From Gammaproteobacteria bacterium (GTDB lineage Bacteria; Pseudomonadota; Gammaproteobacteria; Steroidobacterales; Rariloculaceae): DNA of 64,000 nt. This document shows positions 46,576 to 53,504 of the stretch, piece after piece (position 1 is the stretch's first letter; each line of letters begins with the position of its first letter). The stretch spans positions 1 to 64,000 of the forward strand of contig JAJDWR010000026.1 in the NCBI GenBank assembly GCA_022825505.1. Direction: 5' to 3'. A program made the translations under genes and the position numbers. The notes under the pieces are model-generated. The model saw nothing but the letters and a program-made list of their open reading frames with translations, had not been told where the DNA came from and searched no databases.

Positions 46576-47036
46576 TATTGGTTCTCTTGGCTGGCGATTC
46601 CTGTCTTCTTGGTCAGCGTAACGATGTTTCGCCCCTCGTCACGCCGGTAGTCGAAACTGTCCATCATCTTGCGGGTCAGGAAGATTCCCAACCCACCGAT
46701 GGGTCGATCCTCAATGGAGGCATTGGTGTCGGGATCGTCCGCACTGTCCGGGGCAAATTCGATCCCGTCGTCGGAAATCTCGACGGCGAGAACGTCGCCG
46801 TCCAGCCGGATCATCAGGTCGATGCGGTGTTCCCCACCGTCCTCGTAGCCGTAGCTGATGGTATTGGTCAGGAGTTCATCCACCGAGAGATTGATGGCAT
46901 AGGCGGTGGCTGGAGGTATTCCATTCGCCGAGCAGAACTCATCTATCCTGTCGGCCGCAACGGCGATTTCCCGCAGATCGTTCGCCACCGAGAACTGCAG
47001 GAGTTCATTGTTGCCGGCATCGTCAGCAGCACTCAT
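46575..47036 (-). CDS. RsbW-like serine-protein kinase / anti-sigma factor (GHKL fold)
   Basis: This 153-residue HATPase_c protein has the N-box INLSVDELLTNTISYGYED, the G1 box EISDDGIEF and the G2 region PIGGLGIFLTRKMMDSFDYRR, typical of RsbW/SpoIIAB-type kinases. It would bind a sigma factor or another partner and phosphorylate the STAS proteins encoded downstream. No sigma factor or PP2C phosphatase gene is nearby. Its stop overlaps the amt start, so the kinase and transporter are co-expressed. Confidence 0.85.
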   Translation of the reverse strand: MSAADDAGNNELLQFSVANDLREIAVAADRIDEFCSANGIPPATAYAINLSVDELLTNTISYGYEDGGEHRIDLMIRLDGDVLAVEISDDGIEFAPDSADDPDTNASIEDRPIGGLGIFLTRKMMDSFDYRRDEGRNIVTLTKKTGIASQENQ

Positions 47037-47311
47037 ACCGATTCACCGTCCACGCGACCAGCACGATCCCCGGGGCGAGTTCAACGACGGATGCGAACTT
47101 GCCGGACAACCCGGGCCATTGGCTCCAAAGCGCACGCAGCCCTCCCTGTATCGTGTCGTCCCGGCGCCGATGCGCCGCGACCTTGGCCTCCCTTATGGAC
47201 GCCCATCATAGGCAGGAGTCCATGCGAATTCAACAAGGGAGCCGGGCTCGAACAGAGTGCCTGCTGCGACCAAGGCGGCCAGTCTGCGAACCCCTGCAGG
47301 TGACCTGAACA

Positions 47312-47340
47312 TTGAGTTTGACAAGTGTCACATTATGGTA
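47312..47340 (+). promoter_or_regulatory. tetR promoter with palindromic operator in the spacer
   Basis: TTGAGT (47312-47317) and TATGGT (47335-47340) are 17 bp apart. Between them lies TTGACA-AG-TGTCAC (47318-47331), with perfect TGACA/TGTCA arms. The layout, with the operator inside the spacer, matches the promoters at 48722 and 52980, which suggests autoregulation. The rest of 47037-47384 shows nothing else that I can support. Confidence 0.5.
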
Positions 47341-47384
47341 GGCTACGGTGCTGATTTCCGGATCGCAGCGAGCAGGACGAGACC

Positions 47385-48032
47385 TTGAGCCAGCCCGCCA
47401 AAAAACTGAAAGCCACGGCGGCGTTACGCGACGGGCCGTCGACTCGGCGGCGAATCCTCAAGGCGGCGCTGAAGGCCTTTGCCCGCCACGGATTCGACGG
47501 GGTCTCGCTGCGCACCATCGCTGTGGAGGCCGGAGTCAATCACCAGCTCATCGGCCATCACTTCGGATCGAAGCAGGACTTGTGGAACGCGGCACTCGAC
47601 GCGCGTTATGAAGATTTCCAGGCGTTCCATCGGGCATTGAGCGTCGCAGGCGATTCTTCCGACCCGCAGGAACAGTTCCGGGCCTGTGTGAAGACGATCG
47701 TCGAGTTTACGCTCTCATCCCCCGAAGTGCCGTGCATCCACTACCACGAAGCCCTGATCAACCGCTCGGCCAGGCAGAACTCGGACCGCTATCGGCGGCT
47801 CCTCGAACGCCAGGTCGCGCGGTACCGCACACTTATCGAACGGCTGCTCGTCCAGGCACAGGAGGCGGGCATCATGCCGCAGATTCCCGTGGACGATCTC
47901 TGGTTCGTGTTCCAGGGCGCCGTCCTGCACCGCATCATCGTCGCCAAGGAGAGCGAACACTTTACCGGAGTGCCGATCGAGGAGGTCGTCGACGCGCACA
48001 CCGACGCGATCGTCAGAAGTTTCGCCAGGTAG
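47385..48032 (+). CDS. TetR-family transcriptional regulator
   Basis: This 215-residue protein has an N-terminal helix-turn-helix (TRRRILKAALKAFARHGFDGVSLRTIAVEAGVNHQLIGHHFGSKQDLW) and a C-terminal helical ligand domain with CIHYHEALI. The N-terminal tail before the domain is lysine-rich. It begins with a TTG at 47385 after GGACGAG. It lies beside two oxidase modules whose promoters share a half-palindrome with its own promoter region, so it is the likely regulator of that region, with an aromatic or similar small molecule as possible inducer. The regulator-target link is inferred. Confidence 0.85.
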   Translation: MSQPAKKLKATAALRDGPSTRRRILKAALKAFARHGFDGVSLRTIAVEAGVNHQLIGHHFGSKQDLWNAALDARYEDFQAFHRALSVAGDSSDPQEQFRACVKTIVEFTLSSPEVPCIHYHEALINRSARQNSDRYRRLLERQVARYRTLIERLLVQAQEAGIMPQIPVDDLWFVFQGAVLHRIIVAKESEHFTGVPIEEVVDAHTDAIVRSFAR

Positions 48033-48059
48033 GCAATCAGATGGGTGACGGAAGGTCCG

Positions 48060-48653
48060 TCATGCCCGCGGCAACGGCGCGATGACCCAGGAGACGAGCT
48101 TGAAATCGTGTTGCGGAACGCGATCGCCGGGGGAGCAGGCAGATGAAGTTGCCGAGCCGATTGCGGAGGCATCGAACCGGCTCATGATGTCGAGAAGTTC
48201 GCCGGTCCAGGTTCCGCCGGCGCCGGGAAGCGGGTCATTTTCATACACCAGGTACCGGGGGGCTTCGAACCGGTGTCCGACCAGGTTCCCGCCGGAATAA
48301 AAGTGTTCGCCGCGGAACGCCTGATAGTGCCCGACATCCCGAGCCATGACTTCAAATAGAAATGCCATGGGTTCCGGCGTCAGTCCGGCGACGATCCCGG
48401 ATTGCCGCGCCAAAGCGGGCTTCAGTGCTTCATACGCCCGTGCCGTGATGTCATCCCCGACAGATCGGGTTACAGCGCCAGCCTTGCCGGCGTATTCCGC
48501 AAAGACCGTGCAGTCGCGGACACGGTCATCGAAGAAAACGTCGCCTGGCAGGCAGGGCAGCTGCGGATCGGCCGCCAGGGCAGCGGCTCGGGATGCAACA
48601 GGCAACGCGAGCAGTGCTGCGTTCATCTGCAGCCATGTTCTTCTGGTGAGCAT
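48060..48653 (-). CDS. Tat-exported small protein, paralogue A (unrecognised family)
   Basis: This 197-residue protein has a twin-arginine signal (TRRTWLQMNAALLALPVASRAAALA). I do not recognise a named family for the mature part. It aligns with the protein at 53016 through D-D/E-R near the start of the mature region, a Ser-[VI]-x-x-Asp segment, an IAG/IVAG-[LF]-T stretch, ARDVG[HY] and a C-terminal WVI.P. Paralogue A has an insert after ARDVGH and is longer. GGGAGG precedes the ATG at 48653, and a minus-strand promoter (TTGACA-N17-TAGATT) lies in the shared divergent region. It is divergent from the flavoprotein gene at 48800. A role as an exported partner of that signal-less flavoprotein is a guess. 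Confidence 0.75.
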   Translation of the reverse strand: MLTRRTWLQMNAALLALPVASRAAALAADPQLPCLPGDVFFDDRVRDCTVFAEYAGKAGAVTRSVGDDITARAYEALKPALARQSGIVAGLTPEPMAFLFEVMARDVGHYQAFRGEHFYSGGNLVGHRFEAPRYLVYENDPLPGAGGTWTGELLDIMSRFDASAIGSATSSACSPGDRVPQHDFKLVSWVIAPLPRA

Positions 48654-48711
48654 TGTGCATGGCCTCCCGAGCGACCCCCGCCACGGCAAGCGAAGGCGAA
48701 ATCCGCGATTC

Positions 48712-48750
48712 AATCTAGAAGTTAACTTTACGCCTGTCAAGTAATATACT
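48712..48750. promoter_or_regulatory. Bidirectional promoter/operator 1 (39-bp conserved element)
   Basis: Rightward promoter: TTAACT (48722-48727), N17, TATACT (48745-48750). Leftward promoter: TTGACA (48740-48735), N17, TAGATT (48717-48712). The -35 boxes overlap and embed TTTACG-CC-TGTCAA. The element matches 53-kb element 2 (52970-53008) at about 32 of 39 bases. It serves the flavoprotein gene on the right and the Tat protein on the left. Confidence 0.65.
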
Positions 48751-48799
48751 GCCGGTCAAGGGTAGTCCTTGTTCTCCCTGAATAACGGAGGTCAGCCAC

Positions 48800-50299
48800 A
48801 TGCCGCTCCCACCGGGTCTAACCGAATCCGATTTTTCCGATCTTCTTGCGGAATTCAGGCAGGCAGTCGGAAGCGGGTACGTCTATTCGAGCGATGAGCA
48901 CCTGCAGGGCTATCGCGATGGCGTGTCGCCACTCTACCAGACCGATCAGGAACCCGTGCCGTCCGCGGCGGTGGCGCCGGCCAACGTCGAGGAAGTACAA
49001 CAGGTCATTCAGATCGCCAATCGCTACCGGGTCCCGTTCTGGGTGAACTCGACCGGCAAGAATTTCGGGTACGGCGGCCCCGCCGGCGTGGTCAACGGCA
49101 CGGTCAATCTGGACCTGAAACGCATGAATCGCATCCTGGAAGTCAACGAGGCGAACGCGTACGCCCTCGTCGAGCCCGGGGTCAGTTTCTTTGAGATGTA
49201 CCGGTACCTGCGGGAACGAAACATCAAGTTGTGGCTGGATGTTCCGAGTCCGGGCTGGGGCAGCATCATCGGCAACACCATTGAATACGGTCTGGGCTAC
49301 ACCGATCAGGGCCAGCGCGTGAACTTCCTCTGCGGAATGGAGGTCGTGCTGCCGAACGGTGAAGTCATGCGAACCGGGCAAGGCGCCATACCGGGAGGTG
49401 TGAGCTGGCAGCACTACCGGCGAAGTATCGGACCGCGCATCGATGAGTTGTTCTGCCAGACCAACTACGGCGTGGTCACCAAGATGGGCATCTGGCTGCG
49501 CCCGGAACCGCCCGCCTACCTGGCCTGCTCGATCATGACCGACCGGAACGAAAAGATCATTCCCCTGATCGACACGATGCGTCCGCTGCGGCTCGGCGGG
49601 ATCATCAACAACAATGCGACTCTGTATCGCTTTCCGTTCGTCCAGGAAGGGGAGGAAAATCCGGACAATCCCGGCGGCTGGAACAACCGCGTTGCCTTCT
49701 ACGGGCTCGAGGGGGTCGTCAAGCAGCACTGGGAGCACGTGCAGGATGCGTACAACGATGCCATGCCGGGGACCACGTTTGCATCCAATCTCTACACGAC
49801 ACCCTACGACCTGGATAGCCTGGGCCGCAGTCCGGACCGCCTGATGGCCGGTATTCCGAGCCTGGGTTCCTCCCTGCACAAGACCTACTTCTCCATGGCG
49901 CTGCCGTTTGACGGCCAGGCGGCGTGGGACCTGATCCTGCTGCTGGACGAGGCTTCGAAACGGCACGGCCGACGCTATTTCGGCATGGCCCACCACGTGG
50001 AAACGCCGCACGAGATGGTCACCACCTCAAGCGCACTGCTGAGACCGGGGGACGACGAATACAATCAGACCACCATGAGGATGATCAGGGACTGGATCGT
50101 CTCCACCGGTGAGAAAGGGCTGGGGCCCTACCGCGTGTCGACCCCGTACATGGACGATGCCATGGCCCAGTTCAGCTTCAACAATCACCGGCTGCTGCGA
50201 TTCTATGAAGAACTGAAGGACGTGATCGATCCCAACGGGATCATGGCTCCGGGGAAAAACGGCATATGGCCTCGCCACATGCGGGAGAACCGCGCATGA
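48800..50299 (+). CDS. FAD-linked oxidase of the 4-cresol dehydrogenase/vanillyl-alcohol oxidase type, module 1
   Basis: This 499-residue protein has the VAO/PCMH-type FAD domain. AVAPANVEEVQQVIQIANRYRVPFWVNSTGKNFGYGGPAG, LDLKRMNRILEVNEANAYALVEPGVSFFEMYRYL and GNTIEYGLGYTDQGQRVNFLCGMEVVLPNGEVMRTG match the flavoprotein subunit of p-cresol methylhydroxylase. Such enzymes oxidise para-alkylphenols or phenolic alcohols and pass electrons to a cytochrome c. The cytochrome gene overlaps its stop (ATGA), as in pchF-pchC. No signal peptide is present. GGAGG precedes the ATG. The substrate cannot be read from sequence. Confidence 0.88.
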   Translation: MPLPPGLTESDFSDLLAEFRQAVGSGYVYSSDEHLQGYRDGVSPLYQTDQEPVPSAAVAPANVEEVQQVIQIANRYRVPFWVNSTGKNFGYGGPAGVVNGTVNLDLKRMNRILEVNEANAYALVEPGVSFFEMYRYLRERNIKLWLDVPSPGWGSIIGNTIEYGLGYTDQGQRVNFLCGMEVVLPNGEVMRTGQGAIPGGVSWQHYRRSIGPRIDELFCQTNYGVVTKMGIWLRPEPPAYLACSIMTDRNEKIIPLIDTMRPLRLGGIINNNATLYRFPFVQEGEENPDNPGGWNNRVAFYGLEGVVKQHWEHVQDAYNDAMPGTTFASNLYTTPYDLDSLGRSPDRLMAGIPSLGSSLHKTYFSMALPFDGQAAWDLILLLDEASKRHGRRYFGMAHHVETPHEMVTTSSALLRPGDDEYNQTTMRMIRDWIVSTGEKGLGPYRVSTPYMDDAMAQFSFNNHRLLRFYEELKDVIDPNGIMAPGKNGIWPRHMRENRA

Positions 50300-50640
50300 A
50301 CCGAACGCTGATCTTGAGGACCGGCCTGCCGTTCGCACTGTTGCTCCTTGCAAACGGCGCAGCCGCCCAGGATGAACTCATCGAGCGCGGGCGCACGGTA
50401 TACGCGGACTGGTGTGCGATCTGTCACGCGCCCGGCGAAGGCGCCACCCGCATCCTCGAAGAGCGCTATCAGGGTGCCTTGCCCGCCGTAGTCGACCAGC
50501 GGACGGATCTTGCCGAGGAATTGATTGTCGCGCGGGTGCGCACGTGGGTCGCGCCCCAGATGCCTCCCTTCCGCCAGTCGGAAGTATCGGATGCAGACCT
50601 CGAAGCGGTGATCGCCTACCTGAAACGCAACGACGAGTGA
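50296..50640 (+). CDS. Small c-type cytochrome, electron acceptor of oxidase module 1
   Basis: This 114-residue protein has a signal peptide (LPFALLLLANGAAAQ), one haem-binding CAICH motif and a likely axial Met in APQMPPF. A C-terminal helix (DLEAVIAYLKRN) is typical of class I cytochrome c. Its ATG overlaps the flavoprotein stop by four bases, the arrangement of p-cresol methylhydroxylase genes, so it is probably the tightly bound cytochrome subunit in the periplasm. Confidence 0.88.
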   Translation: MNRTLILRTGLPFALLLLANGAAAQDELIERGRTVYADWCAICHAPGEGATRILEERYQGALPAVVDQRTDLAEELIVARVRTWVAPQMPPFRQSEVSDADLEAVIAYLKRNDE

Positions 50641-50735
50641 ATGTGCGATCAGATCATGCCGGACGGCACGCGCCGGGAAGCCATTTACGATGCGAGCTGC
50701 TTCGACGTGCCTGCCAATTGCTGACCGCACAATAT

Positions 50736-52136
50736 CTACACATCGAGTTCGATCACGTTGGCGCAGATCGGATTCAGTTCCTCCGGGCCGTCGGCGTGCA
50801 GCATCAGGCTGCCGCCCGTGTTCACGAACGTTTTCTCGAAGGCAGCATTGGGCTCGATCTGGAAGGCCATGCCCTCCTCGAGAATCAGGTCGCCCCGATC
50901 CTCGCCGAGTTCCCGCAGCTCGACGCCGGCAAATCGTTCGCGCACACCCGGATAGCCTCGCGGACCCAGAATGCCCTCGGTAATCACCGTTACGCTTTCC
51001 GTCGGGTTCAGCGTGTGAATCAGCGGGCTCATCTGCCAGGCGCCGGTGCGGCGCAGCGGCTCGGCCATCGCTTCGCCAAGTTCGCTGAACACCATCCCGG
51101 GACGTATAACATCAATGCAGGCGTCGTACGACTCGCGGCAGATGTCGGCCAGCTCGCGCTTCTTGCCCGACAGCGGTCCGACAGAAACGGAAATGCAGAT
51201 CTGTGAGTTCAGCGATCCGCAGTTCACCATGAATTCGCCCACGATCAGGTCGCCACGGCGGATCTCAGGCGGACGGAGTCCCCGCCGCAACCAGGGAATC
51301 TCACGGCCGCCGTCCGGGCCGCCGCCGATCCACAGGTGCACCATTTCGACACCGTAGCGGGAAGGCTCGGAGTAGGCAGCCGCCTTGACATCGGCCAGCG
51401 TATTGCCCGGTACGCAGGCATCGCGGAACAACTCGCACGCCAGCTCCGCCGCGGCCGCCGCCTTGCGGAACATGGCCGTTTCCTCGTCGTTCTTGACGAG
51501 CCACAACTGCATGAATTCATTCCAAAGCTCAACGAACTCCAGACCCGGGTGCTGCTGCCGCAGCGCGTTGGCGAGCCCGCCCGGGCGCCAGTTGTCGGTA
51601 CGGCGCTGGATGTGGCCAATCTGTTCAACGCCGAACGTGCCGATTCGCGCGTCCTGGAGATTCTTTTCGCGAATAGCCTCGGCAAGGTGTACAGGTGTGC
51701 CCTGTGCCGAGCGAATGTCTCTCACCCAGGACTCGATACCGGCTTCCTCGCCCTTCATCAGCGCCTCGGCTTCCATCGCGCCGCTGCCAAAGACGGAGAA
51801 AGCGATCGGTTCGCCATCGATGGGAAACAACAAAGTCGTTCTCTGCATTTCCGACAGATAGCGCGACGCCTGGTCATTCATGATCAGCATCGCATCGACA
51901 TCGTTATCCGCCATCATTGAGCGGACCCGGTCCCAGCGCCAATTTTTCGTGGCATTCGTCAGCGTCGGCCAGGTCGTCAACAGGCTGCGGTCAGCCTTGA
52001 GAATCGCCTGGGCCCGGGCATGCATCACCCCGTTGGCGCCCAGCGCGCCGGCGGCAACACCGCCCGCGGCATACTTCAGGAAATCACGTCGGCACAGCTC
52101 TGGATGAGAATCGCCGGGAGTGTTGTCTGGTTTCAT
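50736..52136 (-). CDS. Tat-exported M24/creatinase-fold protein with altered metal-ligand positions
   Basis: This 466-residue protein has a twin-arginine signal (CRRDFLKYAAGGVAAGALGANG). The N-terminal creatinase-like domain contains MLIMNDQASRYLSEMQRTT and the C-terminal part has the pita-bread fold of Xaa-Pro aminopeptidases and creatinase. In metallopeptidases of this fold the first ligands are two Asp in a DxGxxxxGYxSD-type block. Here the region reads GDLIVGEFMVNCGSLNSQI, with Glu and Ser/Gln instead. His in LIHTLNP and Glu in EEGMAFQIEPN are kept. It may be metal-free like creatinase, or not a peptidase. It lies 33 bp after the lectin-like gene on the same strand. Confidence 0.78.
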   Translation of the reverse strand: MKPDNTPGDSHPELCRRDFLKYAAGGVAAGALGANGVMHARAQAILKADRSLLTTWPTLTNATKNWRWDRVRSMMADNDVDAMLIMNDQASRYLSEMQRTTLLFPIDGEPIAFSVFGSGAMEAEALMKGEEAGIESWVRDIRSAQGTPVHLAEAIREKNLQDARIGTFGVEQIGHIQRRTDNWRPGGLANALRQQHPGLEFVELWNEFMQLWLVKNDEETAMFRKAAAAAELACELFRDACVPGNTLADVKAAAYSEPSRYGVEMVHLWIGGGPDGGREIPWLRRGLRPPEIRRGDLIVGEFMVNCGSLNSQICISVSVGPLSGKKRELADICRESYDACIDVIRPGMVFSELGEAMAEPLRRTGAWQMSPLIHTLNPTESVTVITEGILGPRGYPGVRERFAGVELRELGEDRGDLILEEGMAFQIEPNAAFEKTFVNTGGSLMLHADGPEELNPICANVIELDV

Positions 52137-52169
52137 GATTGACTCCGTAAGTGCATATGTCGGCCGCGA

Positions 52170-52853
52170 TCAGTCCGTAGCGAAGCAGTAGAACAGGCCG
52201 GACCCGCCCGTGCGGACCAGTTCCGGCTGGCTGCAGCCGGCGGAAGGATGGGACGAATTCCAGGAAGAGAACACGCCGGGCTGCAGTGTGCGCCGGTCGT
52301 GATGGCCGAGCATCGCACTGCCTTCGTCGCTGGATGTCCAGTTGCTGCAGGTCCGGTCTTCCCCGGCGGGGAAGGCCGTGCCGTCTTCCCTGGAACCCGT
52401 CAATATGTCGTGTTCCGCCGGGATTTCCTCGAGTTCCGGGGAGAGCGTGTTGCCTTCCTCGTCGAGATGAGCGTAGGGAATTCTGATGCCGTTCTCGTCA
52501 ATGGCCGACGCATGGTTGATGTTGACGTCGACCTCGTGAAGGCGGTCGACGTCCAGTGCAATCAGCACGCCCTCGGCGTTGTGCCACGGCCCTTCCCCGA
52601 TGCGGTGCCGGGCGTGAACGGGATCGTTGCCCTGTGTGCTCAGGTAGGCGGCCCAGGTGCGGTCCCCGAATCCGGCGGCGTCCGCGAGTGCCTGGCAATG
52701 GGCATCGGCCCCCTCGAGGCCGCCGAGGTCGGCGCCGCTTCCGAGCCCTTCGCTCGTCAGGAAGAAACTCATTGTCTGGGCCACGCCCACCGGCCCGGCC
52801 AGCAGCGAAACTGCCGCGGTCAGGCAACTTCCGAGCGATATTGAACGGTGCAT
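52170..52853 (-). CDS. Secreted lectin-like (DUF1554-type) protein
   Basis: This 227-residue protein has a signal peptide (LTAAVSLLAGPVGVAQ). A domain starting FFLTSEGLGSGADLGGLEGADAHCQALADAAGFGDRTWAAYLS follows, typical of exported proteins with a C-type-lectin/endostatin-like fold (DUF1554 group). Later cysteines (TCSNWTSSDEGSAMLGHHDR, GCSQPELVRTGGSGLFYCF) suggest two disulfides. The function is unknown. AGGAGG five bases before the ATG fixes the start at 52853. It is driven leftwards from conserved promoter element 2 and is probably co-transcribed with the M24-like gene. Confidence 0.72.
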   Translation of the reverse strand: MHRSISLGSCLTAAVSLLAGPVGVAQTMSFFLTSEGLGSGADLGGLEGADAHCQALADAAGFGDRTWAAYLSTQGNDPVHARHRIGEGPWHNAEGVLIALDVDRLHEVDVNINHASAIDENGIRIPYAHLDEEGNTLSPELEEIPAEHDILTGSREDGTAFPAGEDRTCSNWTSSDEGSAMLGHHDRRTLQPGVFSSWNSSHPSAGCSQPELVRTGGSGLFYCFATD

Positions 52854-52969
52854 TTGTGCCTCCTGGTCTCCTGGTCTCTGCTCTCGAAATGAGCGCCAAT
52901 TGCCCCGCTGCATTTGTCTTCTGTCAATATTCTTGCGGTGCTGCGTGCGAGGAACATGTGAACGGTAGA

Positions 52970-53008
52970 AATCTAGTGTTTAACTTTACGACTGTCAAAT
53001 TGTATACT
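52970..53008. promoter_or_regulatory. Bidirectional promoter/operator 2 (39-bp conserved element)
   Basis: Rightward promoter: TTAACT (52980-52985), N17, TATACT (53003-53008). Leftward promoter: TTGACA (52998-52993), N17, TAGATT (52975-52970). The embedded site is TTTACG-AC-TGTCAA. The rightward start point would fall near 53015, next to the ATG at 53016, so that transcript may be leaderless. Confidence 0.65.
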
Positions 53009-53015
53009 CGATGAG

Positions 53016-53444
53016 ATGAGCGACATGATCGACAGACGCCAGTTTCTGGTGAAGGGCGCGGCATCCATGTCCGTGCCGATGCTCGCGCATCCTCTCGCCG
53101 CCGTTGCCGGACGGAATCGGCCCCCGTTCGATACCGTCATCATGGACGAGAGGATCGGCGGTGACGAAGCGCTGTCGCGGGTCGCCCGCGCGTCGGGCGC
53201 ACAGTGCGTTTCGATCCGTGGAGACCTGGCCAGGCTCTGGTTCGACTCGTTGCGCGGCGAATGTCTAGAAAGATCCATCGCAATTGCCGGATTCACGTCG
53301 GATCTCGACGCCGAATTGATGCGCGCGTTTGCCCGCGATGTCGGCTACCGGCAGGTCCGGCGGCTCGACATCCCGATCGATAAGGAAACGGGCCGCGCTC
53401 CGACTCGAATTGCTGCCTGGGTCATCGTGCCGATTCGCGGATGA
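53016..53444 (+). CDS. Tat-exported small protein, paralogue B (unrecognised family)
   Basis: This 142-residue protein has a twin-arginine signal (DRRQFLVKGAASMSVPMLAHPLAAVA). The mature part aligns with paralogue A at 48060: DTVIMDERIGG, VSIRGDLARLWFDSLRG, IAIAGFT, FARDVGYRQV and IAAWVIVP. No named domain was recognised and no metal or cofactor motif stands out. It precedes the second flavoprotein gene by 60 bp. The start could be the ATG at 53016, practically at the predicted transcript start, or the ATG at 53025. Neither has a ribosome binding site. Confidence 0.72.
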   Translation: MSDMIDRRQFLVKGAASMSVPMLAHPLAAVAGRNRPPFDTVIMDERIGGDEALSRVARASGAQCVSIRGDLARLWFDSLRGECLERSIAIAGFTSDLDAELMRAFARDVGYRQVRRLDIPIDKETGRAPTRIAAWVIVPIRG

Positions 53445-53504
53445 CCGCCCTGAAACGCTGAATTCAGGACCAAGAGGCGAACACCGCAACAAGGGATCAG
53501 GACA

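Noticed and set aside
45367-46650. 427-codon plus-strand frame
   Set aside because: It is antisense to amt, which has intact transporter motifs and helix pattern.
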